Assembly (NCBI GenBank): GCA_964641395.1
Contig: CAZXKQ010000008.1
Coordinates: 1-63,986, forward strand
Origin: CANQBR01 sp964641395
GTDB taxonomy: Bacteria; Bacillota; Negativicutes; Acidaminococcales; Acidaminococcaceae
Length of the DNA stretch: 63,986 nucleotides
Direction of reading: 5' to 3'
A program made the position numbers and the translations under genes. Every line of letters begins with the position of its first letter. Position 1 is the first letter of the stretch. Under the pieces are notes generated by a model that saw only the letters and a list, made by a program, of their open reading frames with translations, had not been told where the DNA came from and did not search any database. Below are positions 8,867 through 17,995 of the stretch, in pieces.

Positions 8867-10126
8867 TTACACATCTATCCTTTCAATATCTGCCCCCAGC
8901 TGCTGCAGCTTGGCCACGATGTTCTCATAGCCCCTGTCGATGTGGTGCAGATCCCCGATGTAGGTGGTGCCCTCTGCCACCAGGCCGGCCAGGATCATGG
9001 CCGCTCCCGCCCGCAGGTCGGTGGCCCGCACATCGCAGCCGGTGAGCTTGCCCGGTCCGTCGATGGTGGCGCTGCGGCCCTCGGTGGTAATGCGGGCCCC
9101 CATCCGGTTCAGCTCGATGACGTGCATGAAGCGGTTTTCAAAAACCGTCTCCGTCACCTTGCTCTGCCCCTGGCAGATCACCATCATGGCCATCATCTGG
9201 GCCTGCATGTCGGTAGGAAAGCCGGGATAGGGCAGGGTTTTGACGCTGACGGCCTTCAAAGGCTGGTCCGCCTTCACCCTGATGCTGTCTATATCCTCTA
9301 TCACCGTGGCCCCTGCCTCCCGCAGCTTGGCGATCAAAGGCTTCTGGTGCTCAGGCAGGACGTTTTCCACCAGCACGTCCCCGCCGGTCATAGCCGCCGC
9401 TATCATGTAGGTGCCGGCTTCGATCCGGTCCGGGATCACGGTGTACTCCGCCCCGTGGAGCTCCTCCACCCCTTCTACCCGGATGGTATCGGTGCCGGCC
9501 CCCCTCACCTTGGCCCCCATCTTGTTCAAGTAGTTGGCCAGGGCCACTATCTCCGGCTCCTGGGCGGCATTCTCCACTATGGTGGTGCCCTTGGCCAGCA
9601 CCGCCGCCATCAGCACGTTCTCAGTGGCGCCTACGCTGGGGAAGTCAAAGTAGATGGTGTTGCCCTGCAGCCCTTCCAGGGCCGTGGCCTCGATGTAGCC
9701 GTGGCCCTGCTGCACCTGCACGCCCAAGGCTTCAAAGCCCTTGAGGTGGATGTCTATGGGCCGGGCGCCGATGGCGCAGCCTCCTGGCAGGGAGATCTTG
9801 GCCTGGCCCACCCGGGCCAGCAGGGGGCCCATCACCAAGAAGGAAGCCCGCATGGTGCGCACCAGTTCGTAGGGCGCCTCCCAGCCGCTGATGTGGCGGC
9901 TGTCTATGTAAAGCTGGTTGGGACCGCTGAGTTCCACCTTGACCCCTAGGTGCTGCAAGACCGCGCTGATAGTGCGCACATCGTCCAGCATGGGCACATC
10001 GTTGATCCGGCTAGGGGTCTTGCCTAAAATAGAGGCCGCTATAATAGGCAGGACGGCGTTTTTAGCGCCGCTGGTCTTGACCGTTCCCACCAAGGGCTTG
10101 CCCCCTCTTACCACTAGCTTCTCCAT
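8867..10126 (-). CDS. murA: UDP-N-acetylglucosamine 1-carboxyvinyltransferase
   Basis: 419 residues, the usual length. MurA transfers enolpyruvate from PEP to UDP-GlcNAc, the first committed step of peptidoglycan synthesis in the cytoplasm. The N-terminus 'MEKLVVRGGKPLVGTVKTSGAKNAVLP' contains the catalytic Lys-Asn pair, and the loop 'PGGCAIGARPIDIHL' carries the Cys that reacts with fosfomycin. Start ATG has GGGGGGAG just upstream. Confidence 0.97.
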   Translation of the reverse strand: MEKLVVRGGKPLVGTVKTSGAKNAVLPIIAASILGKTPSRINDVPMLDDVRTISAVLQHLGVKVELSGPNQLYIDSRHISGWEAPYELVRTMRASFLVMGPLLARVGQAKISLPGGCAIGARPIDIHLKGFEALGVQVQQGHGYIEATALEGLQGNTIYFDFPSVGATENVLMAAVLAKGTTIVENAAQEPEIVALANYLNKMGAKVRGAGTDTIRVEGVEELHGAEYTVIPDRIEAGTYMIAAAMTGGDVLVENVLPEHQKPLIAKLREAGATVIEDIDSIRVKADQPLKAVSVKTLPYPGFPTDMQAQMMAMMVICQGQSKVTETVFENRFMHVIELNRMGARITTEGRSATIDGPGKLTGCDVRATDLRAGAAMILAGLVAEGTTYIGDLHHIDRGYENIVAKLQQLGADIERIDV

Positions 10127-10176
10127 ACTACTCCCCCCTGCTTCTCCCCTCAGGAAGTCCTAATACGCTAAAGAGT

Positions 10177-10206
10177 ATTTTACCATTTTTCCCCTGCTTA
10201 TTTCAA
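10177..10206 (-). promoter_or_regulatory. Promoter of murA-mreB
   Basis: Minus-strand TTGAAA (10206-10201), 18-bp spacer and TAAAAT (10182-10177), placed between the terminator of the 61-aa gene and the murA start. Confidence 0.6.
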
Positions 10207-10220
10207 CCATAGAGGCGGGG

Positions 10221-10251
10221 AAAAAAGAAAAACCGGCAAAAAAAGCCGGTT
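10221..10251 (-). terminator. Terminator after the 61-aa gene
   Basis: 7-bp stem (AACCGGC at 10231-10237 with its complement at 10245-10251) directly after the stop codon, followed on the minus strand by a run TTTTTCTTTTTT. Confidence 0.85.
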
Positions 10252-10437
10252 CTACTGGTACAGCCTTTGGCGCTCGGCCAAAATATTGTAGTAGGTCTCC
10301 TTCTCTCTGATCAATTTGCGGATGGCCTGCTTGTCCGCCTCCACCTCCACCTCCCGCAGGCGTTGGCGTAAGGAGGCCAGCTCTAGCCGCAACTGCAGCA
10401 TCTTATTGCCAGTGATGGTCTCTGCCAGGTCAGTCAT
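10252..10437 (-). CDS. Small coiled-coil protein of unknown function (61 aa)
   Basis: 61 residues, very rich in L, R, E, K and Q with heptad-like spacing ('LRLELASLRQRLREVEVEADK'), so a soluble helical hairpin or coiled coil is likely. No membrane segment, no cysteine. AGGAGGGG lies upstream of the ATG and an intrinsic terminator follows the stop immediately, so it is expressed as its own unit. I do not recognise the family. Confidence 0.6.
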   Translation of the reverse strand: MTDLAETITGNKMLQLRLELASLRQRLREVEVEADKQAIRKLIREKETYYNILAERQRLYQ

Positions 10438-10505
10438 ACAGGCCCCTCCTCATCTCTCTTTTAAGCATACTATATTTACCGCCAAATAGCAATGCCGGCC
10501 GGCAA

Positions 10506-13163
10506 TTATTTCCTGCCCCGCACCAGTTTGCGGGCCAGATCCACCGGCACCGTGGTGGCCGCCAGCAGCAGCACCGCCAGCCAGCCCTGCCAGGCGAAGG
10601 GCACGCAGCTGAACATGTTGCCTATGACCCTGCCGAAGCGGAAGGGCAGCAGGGGGGCGTTGACGATGGCCGCCTGGGCCAGGAGGATGGCGGCGAACAT
10701 CTCCAAGAAGCCGGGATTCTCCCTTAAGCGTTGGAAGATGGCCGTGCCCGTATCCCGGACGTTGAAGCCGTTGAAGAGGGCGGCGGCGATGAAGAAGACG
10801 AAGTAGGCGGTCAGGTGCTGCTCCTGGCTGGCGAAGAGGCCGCTGAAGAAGGGCAGCTTCAAGAAGATGAAGCTGGCCAGGATCAGGTAGGCCCCCATGG
10901 CGGCTATCTGCTCCAGCATGGGCCTGCTGATGATGCTTTCGTCCCGGCGGCGGGGCTCCTCCACCAGGTACTTGGCCAGGGCCGGCTCGTTGCCCAGCAT
11001 TATGGCCCCCAGGCTGTCCATCACCAGGTTCACGAAGAGCAGGTGGGTCACCTTCAGCGGCTCCTGGATGCCGAAGAAGGGGGCCAGGGCGCTGACCACC
11101 ACCGCCGCCACGTTGATGGTGAGCTGGAAGCTGCAAAACTTCAGTATGTTGTGGTAGATGGTGCGGCCGTAGAGGATGGCGTCCTTGATGGAGCGGAAGT
11201 TGTCGTCCAGGACCACTATGTCCCCTGCCTCCTTGGCCGCCTCGGTGCCGCTGCCCATGGCAAAGCCTACATCGGCCCGGCTCAGGGCCGGCGTGTCGTT
11301 CACCCCGTCCCCGGTCATCCCCACCACCAGGTTCTCCTCCTGGCAGAGCCGTACTAGCCGGGACTTGTCCGTAGGCAGGGCCCGGGCTACCACCCGCAGG
11401 CGGGGGATGAGCTGCTTAAGCTCCTTGTCGTGGAGGGCGGCCAGTTCGGCACTGCTGAGGGCCAGGTCTCCAGGCCCCTGTAAGAGGCCGGCGTCCTGGG
11501 CGATGGCCTTGGCGGTGGAGAGCCTGTCGCCGGTGATCATCACTACCTGCACTCCCGCCCCCTGTACCGCCTTGATGGCGGTCACCGCCTCGCTGCGCAC
11601 CTCGTCCCTGATGGCCACCATGCCTAGCAGGACGGTATTATTTTTAATCCGGCCTACCTCCATGGGGCCCTTGGCATAGGCAAAGGCCAGCAGGCGCATA
11701 GCCTTGCTGGAGAGGGCCTCCATCTTCTCCTCCAGCCGTCCCCGCTCCAGGGCCGTCTGGCGGCCTGCCTCATCCAAGGCGGCCTGGGCCCGGGAGAGGA
11801 GCACCTCCGGAGCCCCCTTGTAGAGGGTGAGGTCCAGGCCGGCCAGGTAGGTCTGGCTGAACTTATTGGCAGAATTAAAGCTCTGGCCTGCGGTGACGGC
11901 GCTGCGCTCATCCCCTTGCAGACGCTGGAAGGCCTCCTCCCCCAGGAAGCGGAGGAGGGCCTGGTCGGTGGCGTTGCCGCCTATCACCCGGTGCTGGTTG
12001 TCGTAGAGGGCCGCCGTGTTGCGGCCTATGGCCAACTGCAGCAGGGAGCCTAGGGGCCCGGCCTCCAGCTCTGCCACCGTCAGGCTGCGGCCCTGGCTGT
12101 CAAAAAACTCCACCACCTCCAAGGAGCCCTTGGTGATGGTGCCGGTCTTGTCGCTGAAGAGGATGTTCAGGCTGCCGGCCGTCTCCACCCCCTCCGCCTT
12201 CCGCACCAGCACGTTGTGCTCCTGCATGCGGGTGGTGTTCTGCATCAGAACCAGGGAGATCATCAGGGGCAGCCCCTCCGGCACGGCGCAGACCACGATG
12301 ACCACGGCCAAGGACACAGCCTCGACCACATCCCGCACCACCTGGGTCCAGCCCTGGGCCCCGTAGGGTCCCAAGCCCCCTGCCTGGTAGATGAAGTAGG
12401 CCATGTAGAGGAGGCTGATCAGCAGGGCGCTGCAGTAGCCGAAGCGGGAAATCTGGCCTGCCAGGTTGTGGAGCTTCACCTTCAAGGGGGACATAGGCTC
12501 CTCCACCCCCAGCTCCCTGGCCATCTGGCCCATCACCGTGGCCAGGCCCACCCGCTGCACGTCCAGCACCCCTTCCCCGTCGAAGATCACAGCCCCCCGG
12601 AAGAGGCTGTGCCGGTCTACGAAGCTCTCCCCCGTCAGCTCTTGGGCCAGGGCGGTGCCTAGGGGAGCCGCCTCCTTGGGGCATTCTTCCGCCTCCCCGT
12701 TGAGGACGGAGTTGTCCACCTTCAGGCTGCCGGCTACCAGGATGCCGTCGGCGGCCACGCTGTCCCCTGCCTGGAGCAGCAGCTTGTCCCCCACTACTAC
12801 CTCCCTATTAGGCAGCAGGCAGACGCTGCCAGAGCGGTACACCTTGCTGAATTCCCGCTGCTGGGCCGCTTCCCTCAGCTGGCGGAACTTGCTGTCGCTG
12901 GCTACCCCCGTCTTAGCCGAGACGTAGGCTACGATGAGGATGGCGGCCACGGTGCCGCTGGGTTCGTAGATCTCCGCATAGCCGCTGAAGTACATGGCTA
13001 TCATCAGGGCGGCGATGAAGAGCAGGATCCTGATCAGGGGATCCTGGAAGGTGGCGCAGAATTCCTGCCAAAAGGTCTTCGGCGGCGCATCGGGTATTTC
13101 GTTGTTGCCGTACTTCCTTCTGGCCTCCAGCACCTGCTGAGGGTCTAAGCCTCTAAACTCCAT
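10506..13163 (-). CDS. Calcium-translocating P-type ATPase (P2 type)
   Basis: 885 residues. Features in order: cation-ATPase N-terminal domain ('LDPQQVLEARRKYGNNEIP'), actuator domain with 'LNGEAEE' in the place of TGES, M4 motif 'CAVPEGLPLMISLVL', phosphorylation site 'FSDKTGTITKG', hinge 'MTGDGVNDTPALSRADVGFAMG' and the C-terminal six-helix region. PEGLP in M4 and the overall length point to Ca2+ export (PMCA/SERCA-like) driven by ATP. It is a single gene between the 61-aa gene and the atp operon. The changed actuator motif (usually TGES/SGES) is worth noting but is known to vary in bacterial members. Confidence 0.88.
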   Translation of the reverse strand: MEFRGLDPQQVLEARRKYGNNEIPDAPPKTFWQEFCATFQDPLIRILLFIAALMIAMYFSGYAEIYEPSGTVAAILIVAYVSAKTGVASDSKFRQLREAAQQREFSKVYRSGSVCLLPNREVVVGDKLLLQAGDSVAADGILVAGSLKVDNSVLNGEAEECPKEAAPLGTALAQELTGESFVDRHSLFRGAVIFDGEGVLDVQRVGLATVMGQMARELGVEEPMSPLKVKLHNLAGQISRFGYCSALLISLLYMAYFIYQAGGLGPYGAQGWTQVVRDVVEAVSLAVVIVVCAVPEGLPLMISLVLMQNTTRMQEHNVLVRKAEGVETAGSLNILFSDKTGTITKGSLEVVEFFDSQGRSLTVAELEAGPLGSLLQLAIGRNTAALYDNQHRVIGGNATDQALLRFLGEEAFQRLQGDERSAVTAGQSFNSANKFSQTYLAGLDLTLYKGAPEVLLSRAQAALDEAGRQTALERGRLEEKMEALSSKAMRLLAFAYAKGPMEVGRIKNNTVLLGMVAIRDEVRSEAVTAIKAVQGAGVQVVMITGDRLSTAKAIAQDAGLLQGPGDLALSSAELAALHDKELKQLIPRLRVVARALPTDKSRLVRLCQEENLVVGMTGDGVNDTPALSRADVGFAMGSGTEAAKEAGDIVVLDDNFRSIKDAILYGRTIYHNILKFCSFQLTINVAAVVVSALAPFFGIQEPLKVTHLLFVNLVMDSLGAIMLGNEPALAKYLVEEPRRRDESIISRPMLEQIAAMGAYLILASFIFLKLPFFSGLFASQEQHLTAYFVFFIAAALFNGFNVRDTGTAIFQRLRENPGFLEMFAAILLAQAAIVNAPLLPFRFGRVIGNMFSCVPFAWQGWLAVLLLAATTVPVDLARKLVRGRK

Positions 13164-13270
13164 CTGCCAACCTCGCTCCAGCTCCTGCGTCAGTTTCCTG
13201 CCCTCTCATTGTACTATAAAAGCCGCCCTCAAGACAACTACCTCTAGGCACAGGCCGCCCCGCCGCTAGA

Positions 13271-13301
13271 AAAAGCCCTGCCAGCCTCATGCCGGCAGGG
13301 C
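13271..13301 (-). terminator. Terminator of the atp operon
   Basis: 11-bp GC-rich stem (13275-13285 with 13291-13301) followed on the minus strand by TTTTTC, 27 bp after the atpC stop codon. Confidence 0.88.
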
Positions 13302-13327
13302 GGGGCCTCCCCTTCAGGGGGGCTGTT

Positions 13328-13747
13328 TCACTTCTTCACGCTATACTCGCTGGCCTTCAGCCGGGCCAGGGCCCTTTTCAGGGACAGCTGGGCCCGCCGT
13401 ACGTCCAGGCCCTGTTGCTGGGCGGCCAAGCGGTGCTCCGCCCTTTCCTTGGAGGCCTGGGCCCGGGCTCGGTCTATCTCCTCCCCCGGCTCAGCTATGG
13501 TGGCCAACACGGTGCACCTGTTGTCCTTCATCTCCAGAAAGCCGCCGCAGACGGCGAAGACCTTCTCGCTGCCGTCGGCAAACTGGACCTTCAAGGGCGC
13601 GATGTCCATGGTGGCGATGATAGGCAGGTGCCTCGCCTCCAGGCCTAGGTTGCCTGACAGGGTCCTAAAGCCTATGTAGGCGGCCTCCTCAGTGGCGAAG
13701 AGCATTCTGTCCGGCGTCACTATTTCAAAAACGAAGGGGGTAGCCAT
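13328..13747 (-). CDS. atpC: F1Fo ATP synthase epsilon subunit
   Basis: 139 residues. N-terminal beta-sandwich ('FEIVTPDRMLFATEEAAYIGF', 'GNLGLEARHLPIIATM') and a C-terminal two-helix domain rich in A and R that can brake the rotor. It is the last gene of the atp operon, 3 bp after atpD. Confidence 0.96.
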   Translation of the reverse strand: MATPFVFEIVTPDRMLFATEEAAYIGFRTLSGNLGLEARHLPIIATMDIAPLKVQFADGSEKVFAVCGGFLEMKDNRCTVLATIAEPGEEIDRARAQASKERAEHRLAAQQQGLDVRRAQLSLKRALARLKASEYSVKK

Positions 13748-13750
13748 CTG

Positions 13751-15163
13751 TTATTCCCTCATGCTGGCAGCCTTGGCCACAGCATCATCGATGGTGCCTA
13801 CCATGTAGAAGGCGGCTTCCGGCAGGTCATCGTGCTTGCCTTCCAAGATCTCCTTGAAGCCCCGGATAGTCTCCTTGAGGGGAACGTACTGGCCGGGGGT
13901 GCCGGTGAACTGCTCAGCTACGAAGAAGGCCTGGCTGAGGAAGCGCTGGATCTTCCGGGCCCGGGCCACGGTGACCTTGTCTTCCTCGCTTAATTCTTCC
14001 ATGCCCAGGATGGCGATGATGTCCTGCAGCTCCTTGTAGCGCTGGAGGATGGCCTGCACGCCCCGGGCAACGTTGTAGTGCTCCTCGCCGATGACCAGGG
14101 GATCCAGGATACGGCTGGTGGAGTCCAAGGGGTCAACTGCCGGATAGATGCCTAGCTCGGCAATCTGGCGGGACAGTACGGTGGTGGCGTCCAAGTGGGC
14201 GAAGGTGCCTGCCGGCGCCGGGTCCGTCAAGTCGTCCGCCGGCACGTACACCGCCTGCACGGAGGTGATGGAGCCGTTCTTAGTGGAGGTGATGCGCTCC
14301 TGCAGGGCGCCGATGTCGTTGGCCAGGGTAGGCTGGTAGCCTACTGCCGAAGGCATACGGCCCAAAAGGGCGGAAACCTCGGAACCCGCCTGGATGAAAC
14401 GGAAGATGTTGTCGATGAAGAGGAGCACGTCCTGGCCGCCTACGTCCCGGAAGTACTCGGCCATGGTCAGGCCGCTCAGGCCCACCCGCATACGGGCTCC
14501 CGGGGGCTCGTTCATCTGGCCGTAAACCAGGGCGGTCTTGTTGATAACGCCGGACTCCTTCATTTCGCCCCACAGGTCGTTGCCCTCACGGGTACGCTCC
14601 CCTACGCCGGCGAAGACGGAGTAGCCGCCGTGGGCCGTAGCGATGTTGTGGATCAGCTCCATGATGATGACGGTCTTGCCTACGCCGGCGCCGCCGAAGA
14701 GGCCGATCTTGCCGCCCATGGCATAGGGGGCGATGAGGTCTACCACTTTGATGCCGGTCTCTAGGATCCTGGTGGTGGTGGCCTGTTGATCGAAGCTGGG
14801 AGCGGGCCTGTGGATGGGCCAGTAGTCAGCTGCCTCTACAGGGGTGTCATCATGGTCGACGGTTTCTCCCAGTACGTTGAAGATACGCCCCAGTACCCCG
14901 GGGCCTACCGGTACGGCTATGGGCTCGCCGGTGTCAACGCACTCCATGCCCCTCACCAGGCCGTCGGTAGAGCTCATGGCTACGCAACGGGCTACAGAAG
15001 CGCCTACGTGCTGCATAACCTCCGCAGTAAGGTGGATCTTCACCTTGCCGTCATCAGTAGTGCAATCAATCTTGATGGCGTTCAAAATAGCGGGCATGCT
15101 CTTCGGGGGGAACTCCACATCGATAACAGGGCCGACAACTTGTACAATTCTACCTGTATTCAA
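13751..15163 (-). CDS. atpD: F1Fo ATP synthase beta subunit
   Basis: 470 residues with the catalytic P-loop 'GGAGVGKT', the DELSEED-equivalent 'MEELSEEDK' and the 'ALLGRMPSAVGYQPTLA' segment. This is the catalytic subunit of F1. Normal length and sequence, unlike alpha in the same operon. Confidence 0.98.
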   Translation of the reverse strand: MNTGRIVQVVGPVIDVEFPPKSMPAILNAIKIDCTTDDGKVKIHLTAEVMQHVGASVARCVAMSSTDGLVRGMECVDTGEPIAVPVGPGVLGRIFNVLGETVDHDDTPVEAADYWPIHRPAPSFDQQATTTRILETGIKVVDLIAPYAMGGKIGLFGGAGVGKTVIIMELIHNIATAHGGYSVFAGVGERTREGNDLWGEMKESGVINKTALVYGQMNEPPGARMRVGLSGLTMAEYFRDVGGQDVLLFIDNIFRFIQAGSEVSALLGRMPSAVGYQPTLANDIGALQERITSTKNGSITSVQAVYVPADDLTDPAPAGTFAHLDATTVLSRQIAELGIYPAVDPLDSTSRILDPLVIGEEHYNVARGVQAILQRYKELQDIIAILGMEELSEEDKVTVARARKIQRFLSQAFFVAEQFTGTPGQYVPLKETIRGFKEILEGKHDDLPEAAFYMVGTIDDAVAKAASMRE

Positions 15164-15191
15164 GGTTTAAGCCTCCCTACGAAATCTTACA

Positions 15192-16076
15192 TCAATTTTG
15201 TGCTTGCTTCAGCGCTTCTACGCCGCCGCAAATCTCTGTCAGCTCTCTGGTGATGCCGGCCTGACGGGCCTTGTTGTAGCCCACCAGCAGTTGCTGGCCC
15301 AGCTTGCCGGCATTATCGGTGGCCGAAGTCATAGCCGTCATCCGGGCGCCTAGCTCGCTGGCCGCCGACTGTACCAAGGCCGCATAGACCACCGTTTCCA
15401 AGTAGCGGGGGGCCAGCACCTTCAAAGCTTCGTCCTCGGAAGGTTCAAAGATGAAGGAGGCCTCCGCCTTGCCCTTTTCCTTCGCCGGAGGCTCCACCGG
15501 CAAGATCTGCTCGCAGGTGGGGATCTGGGAGAGGGCGGTCTTAAAGACGGTGTAGACTACGTACAGCTGGTCAAAGTCTTCAGCGGCGAAGTTCTGGATG
15601 GCCGCCTGGGCTATGGCCTGGGCGTCGGCATAGGCGGGCTTGTCAGAAAAGCCCAGGTGCTCGCTGAGCACCTTGTAGCCCCGGCGCTGGAAGAAGTCCC
15701 GGGCCGTGCGGCCGCTGGCGATAACCACTGCCTCCCCTTCGCAGGCGGAGATCTCGGCTACCGCCTTCTTCAGCACGTTGGAGCCATAGGCCCCGGCCAG
15801 GCCCTTGTCCGAGGAGATCACCAGGTAGCCCACCTTTTTGACCTCCCGTTTTTGCAGCAGGGGGTGGTCCTTGGCCTGCAAATCGCTGAGCACCGCCGGG
15901 TCGCTGACCACGTTGGCCAGCACCTCTTTAATCTTCAGGGCGTAAGGACGGCTGGCAGCAGCCCGCTCCTGGGCGCGGCGCAGCCGGGCCGCAGCCACCA
16001 TCTTCATGGCCTTGGTGATCTTGCCGATGTTGCTGACGCTCTTCATACGGCTCTTAATTTCTCGTGCCGTAGCCAT
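15192..16076 (-). CDS. atpG: F1Fo ATP synthase gamma subunit
   Basis: 294 residues. Family termini are clear: N-terminal 'REIKSRMKSVSNIGKITKAMKMVAAARL' and C-terminal 'RMTAMTSATDNAG' followed by 'ARQAGITRELTEICGG'. Gamma is the rotating shaft of F1. It lies 6 bp downstream of the alpha gene. Confidence 0.97.
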   Translation of the reverse strand: MATAREIKSRMKSVSNIGKITKAMKMVAAARLRRAQERAAASRPYALKIKEVLANVVSDPAVLSDLQAKDHPLLQKREVKKVGYLVISSDKGLAGAYGSNVLKKAVAEISACEGEAVVIASGRTARDFFQRRGYKVLSEHLGFSDKPAYADAQAIAQAAIQNFAAEDFDQLYVVYTVFKTALSQIPTCEQILPVEPPAKEKGKAEASFIFEPSEDEALKVLAPRYLETVVYAALVQSAASELGARMTAMTSATDNAGKLGQQLLVGYNKARQAGITRELTEICGGVEALKQAQN

Positions 16077-16082
16077 CAGTCA

Positions 16083-17906
16083 TCACCTCGCTCCATTGAA
16101 GACATCTTTGAACTGGGCGATAGCTTCCTTCAGCGCTTTTTCGTTCTCTTCGGTTATCCTCTTAGTCTTGACGATGTCAGCCCCGATTTCCGGATGGTTG
16201 GCATCCATGAAGTCTAAGAACTCTTTCTCGCAACGGGTGACGTCCCGTACGGCTATGTCGTCCAGGTAGCCCTTGGTGCCCAGGTAGATGGCCATAACCT
16301 GCTTCTCTACCGGCAGGGGGGCGTACTGGCCCTGCTTCAGCATCTCCGTCAGCCGCATGCCCCTGTCCAGCTGGGCCTTGGTGGCCTTGTCCAAATCAGA
16401 GGCGAACTGGGAGAAGGCGGCTAGCTCCCGGTACTGGGCCAGGTCCAGGCGCAGGGTGCCTGCCACCTGTTTCATGGCCTTGATCTGGGCCGCGCCGCCC
16501 ACACGGGATACGGAGAGGCCGGAGTTGATGGCCGGACGGACGCCGGAGTAGAACAGCTCCGACTCCAGGAAGATCTGGCCGTCGGTAATGGAGATGACGT
16601 TGGTGGGGATGAAGCCGCCTACGTCGCCGGCCAGGGTTTCGATCACCGGCAGGGCGGTAATGGAGCCCCCCTTGAGGGGCGGGATGGAGTTCAGCTTGGC
16701 AGCCCGCTCCAAGAGGCGGGAGTGGAGGTAGAAAACGTCGCCAGGATAGGCTTCCCGTCCAGGCGGCCGGCGCAGCAGCAGGGACATGGCCCTGTAGGCT
16801 ACCGCGTGCTTAGACAGGTCGTCATAGACGCAGAGGACGTCCTTGCCCTGGTCCATGAAGTACTCGCCCATGGTGACGCCGCTGTAGGGAGCCAGGTACT
16901 GGAGGGGGGCGCTGTCTGCGGCCGTAGCGGCCACGATGATGGTGTACTCCATGGCGCCGTGCTGCTCCAGGGTGCGGACGATGCGGGCTACGTTAGAGGC
17001 CTTCTGGCCGATGGCCACGTAGATGCAGATCACGTTCTGGCCCTTCTGGTTGATGATGGTGTCTATGGCCAGGGCGGTCTTGCCGGTGCCCCGGTCGCCG
17101 ATGATCAGCTCCCGCTGGCCCCTGCCGATGGGTACCAGGGCGTCGATACACTTCAGGCCGGTCTGCAGCGGGGTGTCTACCGGTTTGCGGTCCGCGATGC
17201 CATGGGCAGGAGACTCTACCGGCCGATGGGCGCTAGCCGCTATGTCCCCCTTGCCGTCGATGGGGGCGCCGATGGCGCTGACTACCCGGCCCAGCAGGCC
17301 TTCCCCTACCGGCACCTCCATGATGCGGCCGGTGCGCCGCACCTGGTCCCCCTCTTTGATCAGGGTCTCGCCGCCCATCAAAACGATGCCTACATTGTCC
17401 GGGTTTAGGTTCAGCACCATCCCGGACACTCCGTGGGGCAGCTCCACCAGCTCGCCGGCCATGGCGTTCTTCATGCCCACCACGTTGGCGATGCCGTCGC
17501 CGATCTTGTCTACCACGCCAACTTCTTCTAGGTTAGCATCAACAGTGCTCTTCTCCAGCTGGGCTTGCAGGTCGTCCACTATCTTAGCAGGCTGGTAGTC
17601 GTGGATATCCACTGCTGAGAAGATATCCTTGACCTTGTTCAGCTTCCGGGCCGCAGAGGCATCGAAAATCTTGTCGCCTACTTGTACGATAATGCCGCCT
17701 AGGATGGCAGGATCCACCACCTTGTTCAGGAAGATGTCCCGCCCCAGCTTTTCCGTGAGAATAGCAGAAATGGATTGATACTCGCTGCTGGACAGCTTCT
17801 TGGCCGTGGTGACCTTCACGTCCAGCAACTCCCTGATGGAACCCAGATCAATATTGAAGTTGGACAAATCTTGCTTTAGCAAAGCAATGTTTTCTTCTTG
17901 CTTCAT
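16083..17906 (-). CDS. atpA: ATP synthase alpha subunit with fused delta C-terminal domain
   Basis: 607 residues, about 100 more than normal alpha. Residues about 28-97 match the C-terminal domain of the delta subunit (AtpH/OSCP): 'LSSSEYQSISAILTEKLGR' then 'VVDPAILGGIIVQVGDKIFD'. From about 105 the protein is ordinary alpha: N-terminal helix 'AKIVDDLQAQLEK', 'GVVDKIGDGIANVVGM', P-loop GDRGTGKT at 270-277 (169-176 in E. coli) and 'PAINSGLSVSRVGGAAQ'. There is no separate atpH, and the 89 bp between atpF and this gene cannot hold the missing delta N-terminal six-helix domain. ATG 17906 has GGAGGT 13-14 nt upstream and an in-frame TGA 7-9 nt upstream, so translation cannot start earlier. Alpha plus beta make the F1 hexamer; delta normally joins F1 to the b stalk as one copy. 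Confidence 0.93.
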   Translation of the reverse strand: MKQEENIALLKQDLSNFNIDLGSIRELLDVKVTTAKKLSSSEYQSISAILTEKLGRDIFLNKVVDPAILGGIIVQVGDKIFDASAARKLNKVKDIFSAVDIHDYQPAKIVDDLQAQLEKSTVDANLEEVGVVDKIGDGIANVVGMKNAMAGELVELPHGVSGMVLNLNPDNVGIVLMGGETLIKEGDQVRRTGRIMEVPVGEGLLGRVVSAIGAPIDGKGDIAASAHRPVESPAHGIADRKPVDTPLQTGLKCIDALVPIGRGQRELIIGDRGTGKTALAIDTIINQKGQNVICIYVAIGQKASNVARIVRTLEQHGAMEYTIIVAATAADSAPLQYLAPYSGVTMGEYFMDQGKDVLCVYDDLSKHAVAYRAMSLLLRRPPGREAYPGDVFYLHSRLLERAAKLNSIPPLKGGSITALPVIETLAGDVGGFIPTNVISITDGQIFLESELFYSGVRPAINSGLSVSRVGGAAQIKAMKQVAGTLRLDLAQYRELAAFSQFASDLDKATKAQLDRGMRLTEMLKQGQYAPLPVEKQVMAIYLGTKGYLDDIAVRDVTRCEKEFLDFMDANHPEIGADIVKTKRITEENEKALKEAIAQFKDVFNGAR

Positions 17907-17995
17907 ATTGAATCAATTCACCTCCGAATACCACCTAGGCCCGGCTAGCTGACAGGGCTCGCTAAGCTGGGAGGCCTGGTGGGAAAGCGGCGAAA

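Noticed and set aside
8942..9949. 335-codon plus-strand frame opposite murA
   Set aside because: murA on the minus strand is complete with all motifs; the antisense frame has no ribosome site or family match.
16083..17995. Sequencing error or merged genes as the cause of the long alpha
   Set aside because: The delta part lacks its N-terminal 100 residues, an in-frame TGA lies just before ATG 17906, and only 89 bp separate it from atpF, so a frameshift cannot restore a normal atpH.
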